Shown one piece after another: positions 1 to 6,039 of a stretch of 6,039 bases of DNA (position 1 is the stretch's first letter; each line of letters begins with the position of its first letter). The position numbers and the translations under genes are program-made. A model generated the notes under the pieces. The model did no database searches, had not been told where the DNA came from, and saw only the letters and a list, made by a program, of their open reading frames with translations. Origin of the DNA: Gemmatimonadales bacterium (GTDB lineage: Bacteria > Gemmatimonadota > Gemmatimonadetes > Gemmatimonadales > GWC2-71-9); NCBI GenBank assembly GCA_030601605.1, contig JAUVTI010000121.1, positions 1 through 6,039 of the forward strand. Reading direction: 5' to 3'.

Positions 1-217
1 GGTGCTGGAGGTTCGCCGTGGTCTTGATCTCTGCGAGGAACCGATCGGCCCCCACGACGGCGGCCAGCTCGGGCTTCAGCACCTTGAGCGCGACCTTCCG
101 CTCGTGCTTCACATCCTCGGCGAGATACACCGTGGCCATCCCGCCCGCACCGAGCTCGCGCTCGATCAAGTATCGGTCGGCGAGGGCGGTCTTCAGCTGT
201 TCGGTGACTTGGGGCAT
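1..217 (-). CDS. Ser/Thr protein kinase, N-terminal fragment (cut by window edge)
   Basis: The ATG at 217 opens a frame that runs off the left edge after 72 residues. They are the N-lobe of a Hanks-type kinase: Gly loop GAGGMATV (23-30), VALKV with ATP lysine K45, and helix-C glutamate E63 in LAEIK. The alignment to the complete kinase starting at 4732 needs no gaps; I count 44 of 72 identical residues, with all these landmarks at the same positions. The catalytic loop, any membrane helix and any propeller lie outside, so activity and architecture cannot be judged, but the close match suggests the same kind of receptor kinase. There is no strong ribosome binding site before the start. The phosphatase stop TGA is one base upstream, so translation probably depends on coupling to the phosphatase. 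Confidence 0.92.
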   Translation of the reverse strand, partial: MPQVTEQLKTALADRYLIERELGAGGMATVYLAEDVKHERKVALKVLKPELAAVVGADRFLAEIKTTANLQH

Positions 218-218
218 G

Positions 219-1115
219 TCAGACGTCCGTCGGCTTGATGGTGCGACCGATGATGAGGGTGATGTTGTCACTGCCCCCATCGTCGAGGGCGTCCTGCAGC
301 AGCTCCTCACAGGTCTGCTTCGAGCTCTTCAGGTTGCCCAGCCGCTCGGCGGTACGCTCGTCCGGCCCGTGCTTCGTGAGTCCGTCGCTGCACAGCATCA
401 CGATCGTGCCCCAGTCCCGCGTGATCCGCGTGACCACCGGCGCCGCTTCGTGGCCCCCGATGGCACTCGAGAGCACGTGCGCCCAGCGCGTCCCGGCGGC
501 GTCGGTGCGCGACATGACACCCTGATCCACGAGCTCCTGTGCCATGGTCTGGTCGCGCGAGATCTGTGTGAGCTCTCCGTCGCGGTATATGTAGCAGCGG
601 CTGTCACCCACCTGCAGCAAGTAGGCGTGCGGCCACAGCCCGAACCACATCGTGAGCGTGGTGCCGAAGCGCCTGTGCTCAGCATCCTGCTCGGCGCGCT
701 CCAGGAGGCTGGCGTGGCACTCGAGCGCCGCGACCGTGAGAACGCGGGACAGCACCTCGGGATCCGCTGCATCGGCATTGAAGGAGGCAAAGAACGCGTC
801 CGTGCTGCGCGCCACGTACTCCGAGACCGCCTGCAGCGCCAGCCGGCTCGCCACCTCGCCACCGCCGCCCTTCCCCACGCCGTCGGCCACCATGGCGAGC
901 GACGCCAGCCGCTCCGGCTCCACGTGCAGCTGCGCCTCCGCAGGAAGGCTCGTGTGCTCGACCAGTATCTGTTTGGAGAGCGCCGCGATCAGGAAGTGGT
1001 CCTCGTTCACTTCCCGTACCTTGCCGGGATGCGTGATCCCGTAGGCGTCGATGTCCTTGTCGCGGGGCTTCAGGGTTGCCGGATCGGTCATGGGAGGTGT
1101 AGCGCTTTCCGTCAT
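219..1115 (-). CDS. PP2C/PPM-type Ser/Thr protein phosphatase
   Basis: 298 residues, close to the usual size of a single-domain bacterial PPM phosphatase plus a short Thr/Pro-rich N-terminal extension. Conserved motifs are in order: R34 and NED with metal-binding D39; ADGVG with D78; FGTTL (150-154); GDSR (170-173) followed by YIYRDG; SRDQT (186-190); LCSDGLT with D244; and GSDNIT with D283. These are the metal ligands and phosphate-binding residues of the family, so it should be an active Mn/Mg-dependent phosphatase removing phosphate from Ser/Thr, here most likely reversing the neighbouring kinases. No signal peptide or membrane helix is seen; it is cytoplasmic. The ATG at 1115 is chosen because AGGGGA lies 11 bases upstream; the in-frame ATG at 1091 has no purine-rich site. 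The frame continues further upstream, but only inside the hydrolase gene. The stop lies one base before the next kinase's ATG. Confidence 0.93.
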   Translation of the reverse strand: MTESATPPMTDPATLKPRDKDIDAYGITHPGKVREVNEDHFLIAALSKQILVEHTSLPAEAQLHVEPERLASLAMVADGVGKGGGGEVASRLALQAVSEYVARSTDAFFASFNADAADPEVLSRVLTVAALECHASLLERAEQDAEHRRFGTTLTMWFGLWPHAYLLQVGDSRCYIYRDGELTQISRDQTMAQELVDQGVMSRTDAAGTRWAHVLSSAIGGHEAAPVVTRITRDWGTIVMLCSDGLTKHGPDERTAERLGNLKSSKQTCEELLQDALDDGGSDNITLIIGRTIKPTDV

Positions 1116-1140
1116 AGGGTTCGGGGTCCCCTGGAACGTG

Positions 1141-1195
1141 AAAAAGTGCGGGCCGGGTGGTGCCGGCGCCAGAGTGGGGTCGGGCTGAGACTCTG
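1141..1195 (-). terminator. Two inverted repeats and a T-run between hydrolase and phosphatase genes (weak terminator or attenuator candidate)
   Basis: The only real gap in the window (1116-1201) contains, in transcription order, CAGAGT (1195-1190) paired with ACTCTG (1175-1170) across 14 bases, then GCCGG (1167-1163) paired with CCGGC (1156-1152) across 6 bases, then six bases and TTTTT (1145-1141). The stems are short and the T-run is not adjacent to the second stem, so full termination is doubtful. It could lower expression of the phosphatase and following kinase relative to upstream genes, or mark an RNA processing site. No convincing -35/-10 promoter is visible in the gap. Confidence 0.25.
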
Positions 1196-1201
1196 TTTGG
1201 C

Positions 1202-2026
1202 CTAGCTCAGCGTCTGGCCCAGGAACCGCAGCAGCCGCTGCCACGCGCTCAGCGCGGGCTCCTCGCGCAGCTCGCGGTCCTGGTCCACCCGCAGCCAGAA
1301 GCCGTGGTTCACGGCGTCGTAGATGTGGATGTCGTTGTCTATGCCGATGGAGTCGAGCGCCGCTGCAAACCGCTCCACCTGCTCCGGCGGGATCCCGCCG
1401 TCCATCTCGGCGAACGTTCCGTACACCGGGTGGTCCAGCCGGGCGAGCTCCGCAGGATCCTCGACCAGCGAGCCGTAGAAGATCGCGGTGGCGTCGTGAT
1501 GCTCGCCGCCGAGTGCGTAGCTCAGTGCGATGCCGCCGCCGAAACACCAACCCATGACGCCCACCTTGCCGCTCACGTCATCGCGATCGCGCAGCAACTG
1601 CTGCGCTGCGTCGAGGTTGGAGATCACGGCGTCCATGTTCCCGCGTGCTTCGCGCACCATGGCCATGTTCTCGTCGCGATTGGTGCCCACCTGCCCGTGA
1701 TAGAGGTCGGCTGCGAGGGCGACGTAGCCCTGCTCGGCAAACGCATCCGCCACCTGGCGCACCCGGTCGGTGAGTCCGTTCCACTCGTGGATGAGGATCA
1801 GCGCCGGGAACGGCCCCTCGCCCTCGGGCACCGCCAGGTAACCGCGCGCCGTCTCGTCACCCGGCACGTACATCACGGTCTCGCCCTGAGGCGGCGGTGC
1901 CTCGCCCAGGATCGCAGCGGGAATGGAGGTAAGGACCTCCTGTTGCTCCTGCTGCGACGCCTCGCTCGTGCAGGCGGAGAGAATGGCGACGGAAAGGACC
2001 AACAGAATGCTGGGTCGGCGAATCAT
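1202..2026 (-). CDS. Dienelactone hydrolase family lipoprotein (exported alpha/beta hydrolase)
   Basis: 274 residues from the ATG at 2026. The N-terminus is a lipoprotein signal: MIRRPS, a hydrophobic stretch, then lipobox LSAC with Cys19 as the lipidation site, followed by a Ser/Glu/Gln-rich tether. The mature part matches the dienelactone hydrolase (DLH) fold: HEWNG with Glu81, DLYHG, nucleophile elbow GWCFGG with Cys161, acid Asp209 in EMDGG, and His241 in NHGFW. Glu-Cys-Asp-His keeps the family order, and the 48-residue Cys-Asp distance equals that of the classic Pseudomonas enzyme (C123 to D171, from memory). It should hydrolyse an ester or lactone at the membrane surface; the substrate is unknown, and chlorocatechol breakdown is unlikely as no pathway genes are near. 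Classic DLH is cytosolic, so the anchor is notable. It lies directly behind the kinase, with its ribosome binding site on that gene's stop, so it is probably co-expressed. Confidence 0.9.
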   Translation of the reverse strand: MIRRPSILLVLSVAILSACTSEASQQEQQEVLTSIPAAILGEAPPPQGETVMYVPGDETARGYLAVPEGEGPFPALILIHEWNGLTDRVRQVADAFAEQGYVALAADLYHGQVGTNRDENMAMVREARGNMDAVISNLDAAQQLLRDRDDVSGKVGVMGWCFGGGIALSYALGGEHHDATAIFYGSLVEDPAELARLDHPVYGTFAEMDGGIPPEQVERFAAALDSIGIDNDIHIYDAVNHGFWLRVDQDRELREEPALSAWQRLLRFLGQTLS

Positions 2027-2033
2027 CGGCAAT

Positions 2034-2040
2034 CTCTCCT
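2034..2040 (-). promoter_or_regulatory. Ribosome binding site of the hydrolase lipoprotein, overlapping the kinase stop
   Basis: On the minus strand the kinase stop TAG runs into AGGAGAG, a strong Shine-Dalgarno sequence. Nine bases separate AGGAG from the ATG at 2026, a normal spacing. A TTG two codons upstream (2032) would leave only three bases, so the ATG is preferred. The shared bases imply that ribosomes ending on the kinase can re-initiate on the hydrolase. Confidence 0.75.
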
Positions 2041-4732
2041 ATCGCGCGCCGGCATCGAAGTTCTCCACGATGTGCACGTCGGGGCGCTCGTCGAACACGG
2101 CGCATACGGCCATCGAGGCGTCCAGTGACAGGGACAGCTCCCGCGTGTGGCAGTCCTCCGGCAGCCGGGTGTAGAGTTGCGGTGTGCCGCCCTCCGGCGC
2201 GATCCGGTAGATGACGGGGTAACGCTTGCCCGACTCCGCGGCTTCCTCCCTGGTGAAATAGATCCAGTCCTCCGTCCAGGGCAGCGACCGGTCGGTTCCC
2301 TCGTTGATCCGGACTGCTTGTCCGTCCGGCAGGGTCGCGATCCACAGCCCGGCTTCTCCGGCGAGCACCACCCGGCCTCCGTCGGGCGAGTACACCGGCG
2401 GCGCGCCGCCGAAACTGCAGGTCGTGTCACACTCCAGAGCGATGGTGACCTCGCTCGAGTCTCTCGGGTTCACTAGCGTGAGCCGGTCCTGCGCCAGTCC
2501 GGTCGTGGCGATCTGTTGTCCGTCGGGCGACCACCCGAGCGACAGCTGTCCCTCTGCCACCGGGAGCTCGGTGCCGCGCCCAGTCGAGATGTCCAGCACG
2601 ACCAGCATCGCGCGTTCCTCCTCATTCAGCTCAAAGAAGGCCAGGTGGCTGCCGTCGCGCGAAATGGCCGGCAGCGTGACGATCCCATACCCGCTCCGGT
2701 GCGTCACCAACCGTTCAGCTCCGCCACGGGTGGGCCGGCGATAGATGTCCCTACCGATTGCGCCGGTGTACCGCTCGAAGATCACCATCTCGCCATCGGG
2801 GGTGAGCGCGGAGGAGAAGTTCATTGCGGTCCCGCTGGTCAGCATGGAGGTGGAGTACTCCGCGGCCCTCGGCGCGCCCGTGAGCTCGATCGCCTTCAGG
2901 TTGCTGCTGGACGAACCCCCGATGTAGAAGAGCGTTCCCTCGGAGGCTACTTGGGGCAGGCCCCAATCCGACCCCATTCGGTAGACGACAGTCGGACCGC
3001 CCGAGGGGACTCCCTCAGCGAGATCGATCGGGACCCTGACAATGTTGCCCCCCTGACCCACTCGCACAGGGTAGTAAGCCGCTTCGCCGCCCGCGCTCCA
3101 CCCCAGGGCAATCGGCAAGAAGCCGCTCTCGTCCTCGGTCAGGCCCGTCTTCTGGGTCCCGTCACGGGAGGTCAGTCCACCGGTGAGAAGCGTTGCTTCG
3201 CCAAACATGCCGTACGCGATCCAGCGGCCGTCCGGGGATGGAAGCACACTCACCAGCATGTCGCCGCCGGCCCCGACTCGGAGCACCGCGCCGTCGCCGG
3301 CCAGAGAATCCTCAGTCACCCAGCGCAAAGTCTCCGGGGCCGTGCCGACGTAGATCCAGGAGCCGAAGGTGATGACGTACTCCCCAGCCGCGGTGAAGCC
3401 CCGGAAGAACGCGTTCGGCCGCCGCAAGGGCAGGAGGTCGGCCTCGGTCCGCAGCGGCCCGCCCAGCCGGGGCACGCTGGCAATGACGTCCGATCGCCCC
3501 TGCATATCGAAGAGGTTGAAGTACACCCGCGAGTCGTCGGGGCCCCAGTACGGCTCGTTCATTCCCATGGTTGGATCCTCGAGCTGCACGAGCGTGTTGG
3601 ATCCGCCGCCCTCCAGATCCTGCACGATCAGCGAGCGGCCCTCCTCGGCCTGGTATGCGATCGTGCGCCCGTCCCGCGCGAGCGCTACGGATTTCACGTC
3701 ACCGCGGAACGTGACCTGGCGATCGACGGGTGCCGGTACGTCGGATCCACCATCTGACCCGCCCAGCAGGAAGCCCGCAGCCGCGACCAGGCCCGCACCG
3801 ACTATTGCCGCCGCAATCAGCGCGGCGTTCCGGTTGCGCCCACGAAACGCCGCGACCGGGCGGGTCTGGGCCGGCGTCATCCCGCCGCTCGTCGTGGTGA
3901 GCCCCTCGAGAACGGTGAGCATCTCTTCGGCCGACTGCCAGCGGTCGGCCGGCTTCTTGGCGAGGCAGCGCATCACCAGGTCAGCCAGCGGCGCGGGAAC
4001 GCTCGCGCGCTGTGCGGTCACCGGGTCCGGCTCCTGCATCACGTGCGCCGCCAGAATGGCCTGCGCGTTCGGGCCGCTGAACGGGGGGCTGCCGGTGAGG
4101 AGTTCGTAGGCCACCACGCCCACTGCGTAGATGTCCGCCCGGTGGTCGGTGTGAGGATCGGCAGTCGCCTGCTCGGGTGCCATGTACGCCGGTGTGCCGA
4201 GCGCCACCCCTGCCGTCGTAAGCTGCTCCCGCCCGGTCGCCTCACTCACCGCCTTGGCCACGCCGAAGTCCATCACTAGGGCGTGGCGCTTCGAGAGCAT
4301 CACATTGTCCGGCTTGAGGTCGCGGTGCACCACGCCGTGCTCGTGCGCGTGGGCGAGTGCATCCACGATCTCCCGGATGATCTTGACGGCGTCGGCGATC
4401 GGGAGCTCCCCGCTGCGCGTGAGCCGATCGCGCAGCGATTCACCCCTCACGTACGGCATTACGTAGTAGAGGAACCCGTCGGCCTCGCCCGAGTCGTGCA
4501 GCGGCAGAACGTGAGGATGCTGCAGCTGGGCGGCGATCCTGATCTCGCGTGTGAAGCGCTCCGGACCGAGCGCCGCCGCCAGGTCGGGGCGCAGCACCTT
4601 GAGCGCCACCTGCCGCTCGTGTCGCACGTCGTGCGCGAGGTAGACGGTCGCCATGCCGCCTTCCCCTATCTGGCTTTCGATCTCGTAGCGGCCGGCGAGG
4701 GCGGCCTTGAGGCGGTCGATTTGCTCGGTCAT
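2039..4732 (-). CDS. Transmembrane Hanks-type Ser/Thr protein kinase with extracytoplasmic PD40 beta-propeller
   Basis: Complete, 897 residues. The kinase domain (about 16-275) has every key element: Gly loop GEGGMATV (23-30), ATP lysine K45, helix-C glutamate E63, catalytic HRDLKPDN (136-143, D138), metal-binding DFG (155-157) and APE (185-187). It should be an active RD-type kinase phosphorylating Ser/Thr, including its own activation loop. An Ala/Pro/Arg-rich linker leads to one membrane helix (about 303-325). The flanks (RGRNRN before, GGSDGGSD after) put the kinase in the cytoplasm and the C-terminus outside. Residues 337-890 hold about twelve PD40/TolB-like repeats, enough for two six-bladed propellers, and end in VENFDAGAR. 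Cysteines C768, C772, C861 and C877 lie in the outer domain. The ATG at 4732 overlaps the previous stop and follows AAGGTGG (4737-4743). The family is clear; ligand and substrates are unknown. Confidence 0.95.
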   Translation of the reverse strand: MTEQIDRLKAALAGRYEIESQIGEGGMATVYLAHDVRHERQVALKVLRPDLAAALGPERFTREIRIAAQLQHPHVLPLHDSGEADGFLYYVMPYVRGESLRDRLTRSGELPIADAVKIIREIVDALAHAHEHGVVHRDLKPDNVMLSKRHALVMDFGVAKAVSEATGREQLTTAGVALGTPAYMAPEQATADPHTDHRADIYAVGVVAYELLTGSPPFSGPNAQAILAAHVMQEPDPVTAQRASVPAPLADLVMRCLAKKPADRWQSAEEMLTVLEGLTTTSGGMTPAQTRPVAAFRGRNRNAALIAAAIVGAGLVAAAGFLLGGSDGGSDVPAPVDRQVTFRGDVKSVALARDGRTIAYQAEEGRSLIVQDLEGGGSNTLVQLEDPTMGMNEPYWGPDDSRVYFNLFDMQGRSDVIASVPRLGGPLRTEADLLPLRRPNAFFRGFTAAGEYVITFGSWIYVGTAPETLRWVTEDSLAGDGAVLRVGAGGDMLVSVLPSPDGRWIAYGMFGEATLLTGGLTSRDGTQKTGLTEDESGFLPIALGWSAGGEAAYYPVRVGQGGNIVRVPIDLAEGVPSGGPTVVYRMGSDWGLPQVASEGTLFYIGGSSSSNLKAIELTGAPRAAEYSTSMLTSGTAMNFSSALTPDGEMVIFERYTGAIGRDIYRRPTRGGAERLVTHRSGYGIVTLPAISRDGSHLAFFELNEEERAMLVVLDISTGRGTELPVAEGQLSLGWSPDGQQIATTGLAQDRLTLVNPRDSSEVTIALECDTTCSFGGAPPVYSPDGGRVVLAGEAGLWIATLPDGQAVRINEGTDRSLPWTEDWIYFTREEAAESGKRYPVIYRIAPEGGTPQLYTRLPEDCHTRELSLSLDASMAVCAVFDERPDVHIVENFDAGAR

Positions 4733-6039
4733 GGAGCCACCTTTTCCTTCAGCTCTTCGAGGAAGTTCTCCACCCGAACCAGCTGTACGTCCCCGCGTCC
4801 GTGCGGCGGGTAGAGCATCAGGAACCGCTGGTCGTCGGGGCTAACTGCATACAAGCGAACCACTAGCCCCAGCTCCGCGATTGTCTGGAACAGCGTGCGC
4901 GTCTCACCCACAACGAAAGTGGGACTCGTTTGCACCTCCACCGTGTACATGTCCGGCGAACTCGACCCGCGGAAGAACAGCTCCTTCCCGCTGTGCGCCC
5001 AGAGTGGCGACCACCCACCGTTAGTGGACACTTGCCACCGCGCAGCGTCCACGTCGGGGAAGGGTCGGACATACAGCGCGGGCCGTCCCGACTCGTTGGA
5101 AACGTCCGCCAGCCACCGCCCGTCCGGCGAGGGCGTCGGAGTCACCTCCATGAACTCCGCCCCCAAGAGCGGTGTCGGGGCGGTGTCCGCGCCGGTGCGG
5201 AACGCGGCGATGTCCCCACTGCCCGCTGCGGCATAGGTGGTCCGCAGCACCAGCCAGTTCCCGTCGGGCGAAGGCAGCACCTCGCCGATGGCCCGATCGG
5301 CCCGCACCACCAGCTCCGCGGAGCCCGTGCCATCTGCCCGCTTCACGTACACGGCGTCGGTCCCGTCGCGATCCGACAGAAACAGCACCGAGCGGCCATC
5401 CGGTGTCCACGCAGGTCGGTAGTTGGACGATTCCCCGAAGGTCAGCCGCGTGAGCGGCCCGTCGGGGAGCTGCTTTACCCAGATGTCCGCGCCCTCCTGG
5501 CTTCCCCTGCGGGCGCTGACCGCCAGCCGGGTGCCGTCCGGGGACAGCGCCAGCGCGTTCACGGCCACGTCCTCGCTCCAATTCGGGTCTACGGGCCGCA
5601 CCGCGCCGTCCCGCTCGACCCAGACGAGCGCCGAGGCGCTGGCGGGCGGGCCCGCCAGGTAGAGCAGTGTCCCGGTCTCGGACACGGTCAGGTCCACCGC
5701 CCCGAAGCCACCGGCGACGCGTATCCCCTCAACCAGCATCGTGGGAAGACCGCTGAGGGCCAGCTTCCCCGGATCGAACGGGGCCGAGAGAAGGGTCCCG
5801 CCTGCCGTGACGTGGAGGAGGTGTCCCGAGGAGGTGTAGCGGGCGAACACCGCCCGTACCACCGTTTGCCGTCTTCCGCTCTCGATATCGGCGGCGACGA
5901 TGTCGAAGCTTCCGGGGCCGTCGCCGGCATGCCGCATCCGGTAGATCACGGTCCGGCTGTCCGCCAGGGCCCGCGGCCAGGCCACGCCGACCTCCCGCTC
6001 GGCCGTGTCGAGAGAGATCACGCCCACCCGCTGACCTCC
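4729..6039 (-). CDS. C-terminal beta-propeller part of a probable Ser/Thr kinase (5' end outside window)
   Basis: The frame is open to the right edge, so the true start lies outside; the 436 residues seen are the C-terminal part. They show TolB/WD40-like (PD40) repeats: SPDG-type turns followed by a hydrophobic strand recur near residues 25, 69, 120, 166, 212, 257, 304, 350 and 400, counted from the edge, about 46 residues apart. The clearest are SPDGTRLA, TPDGRSVLF, SPDGNWLVL and SPDGRWLAD. The tail LVRVENFLEELKEKVAP is typical of propeller-bearing Ser/Thr kinases of Gemmatimonadota and Acidobacteriota. A kinase domain and membrane helix are therefore expected upstream but are not seen. By analogy with the next gene the propeller would sit outside the cytoplasmic membrane and bind a ligand or protein. 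No cysteine occurs in the visible part. The TGA stop overlaps the ATG of the next gene (ATGA), suggesting translational coupling. A stand-alone TolB-like protein remains possible. Confidence 0.85.
   Translation of the reverse strand, partial: GGQRVGVISLDTAEREVGVAWPRALADSRTVIYRMRHAGDGPGSFDIVAADIESGRRQTVVRAVFARYTSSGHLLHVTAGGTLLSAPFDPGKLALSGLPTMLVEGIRVAGGFGAVDLTVSETGTLLYLAGPPASASALVWVERDGAVRPVDPNWSEDVAVNALALSPDGTRLAVSARRGSQEGADIWVKQLPDGPLTRLTFGESSNYRPAWTPDGRSVLFLSDRDGTDAVYVKRADGTGSAELVVRADRAIGEVLPSPDGNWLVLRTTYAAAGSGDIAAFRTGADTAPTPLLGAEFMEVTPTPSPDGRWLADVSNESGRPALYVRPFPDVDAARWQVSTNGGWSPLWAHSGKELFFRGSSSPDMYTVEVQTSPTFVVGETRTLFQTIAELGLVVRLYAVSPDDQRFLMLYPPHGRGDVQLVRVENFLEELKEKVAP

Noticed and set aside
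18..1205. Long plus-strand reading frame (395 codons) opposite the phosphatase.
   Set aside because: It is antisense to a phosphatase with all family motifs, and its product is Arg/His/Val-rich without recognisable domains; GC-rich coding DNA commonly gives such open antisense frames.
1116..1550. N-terminal extension of the phosphatase frame up to 1550.
   Set aside because: It would overlap the hydrolase by about 350 bases and encode Arg/Ala/Pro-rich sequence without motifs; the ATG at 1115 begins just before the PP2C domain and has a purine-rich site upstream.
2027..2032. TTG start for the hydrolase two codons upstream of the ATG.
   Set aside because: The spacing to AGGAG would be only three bases; the ATG at 2026 has nine and is the stronger start codon.
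1157..2128. Plus-strand reading frame (323 codons) opposite the hydrolase.
   Set aside because: It is antisense to a gene with signal peptide and catalytic residues; its His/Val-rich product matches nothing I recognise.
2516..3757. Plus-strand reading frame (413 codons) opposite the kinase propeller.
   Set aside because: It is low-complexity, Arg/Pro/Gly-rich antisense of a clear propeller domain; no motif or credible start context.
2039..6039. Recurring DNA words such as CCGTCCGGCGA on the plus strand, considered as a dispersed DNA repeat.
   Set aside because: They are the reverse complement of codons for SPDG in the propeller repeats and are explained by protein repetition.

Overview
The window is GC-rich bacterial DNA and reads as one co-directional gene block on the minus strand, transcribed from the right edge to the left. 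Large Ser/Thr kinases fused through one membrane helix to a TolB/WD40-like (PD40) beta-propeller, present in several neighbouring copies, are characteristic of Gemmatimonadota and also occur in Acidobacteriota. I favour Gemmatimonadota from the protein style (for example GGMATVYLA in the kinase N-termini and a propeller ending in VENF). This is inference; no marker gene is present.

In transcription order: (1) 6039-4729, the C-terminal propeller of a protein cut by the right edge, probably a kinase. (2) 4732-2039, a complete 897-residue transmembrane Hanks-type Ser/Thr kinase with an extracytoplasmic propeller, joined to gene 1 by an ATGA stop/start overlap. (3) 2026-1202, an exported lipoprotein of the dienelactone hydrolase family, whose ribosome binding site overlaps the kinase stop codon. 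(4) An 86-base gap with two small inverted repeats and a T-run. (5) 1115-219, a PP2C/PPM-type protein phosphatase. (6) 217-1, the N-terminus of another Ser/Thr kinase, starting one base after the phosphatase stop and cut by the left edge.

The genes suggest a phospho-signalling cluster. Two or three kinases put phosphate on Ser/Thr, one soluble phosphatase removes it, and at least one kinase carries a large sensor-like domain outside the membrane. The exported hydrolase would act in the same compartment as that propeller, so it could process a ligand or be a client of the pathway; nothing in the sequence proves this. Apart from the 86-base gap there is essentially no non-coding DNA. I saw no tRNA, rRNA, CRISPR array, insertion sequence or convincing promoter. 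The large plus-strand reading frames are antisense shadows of these genes.
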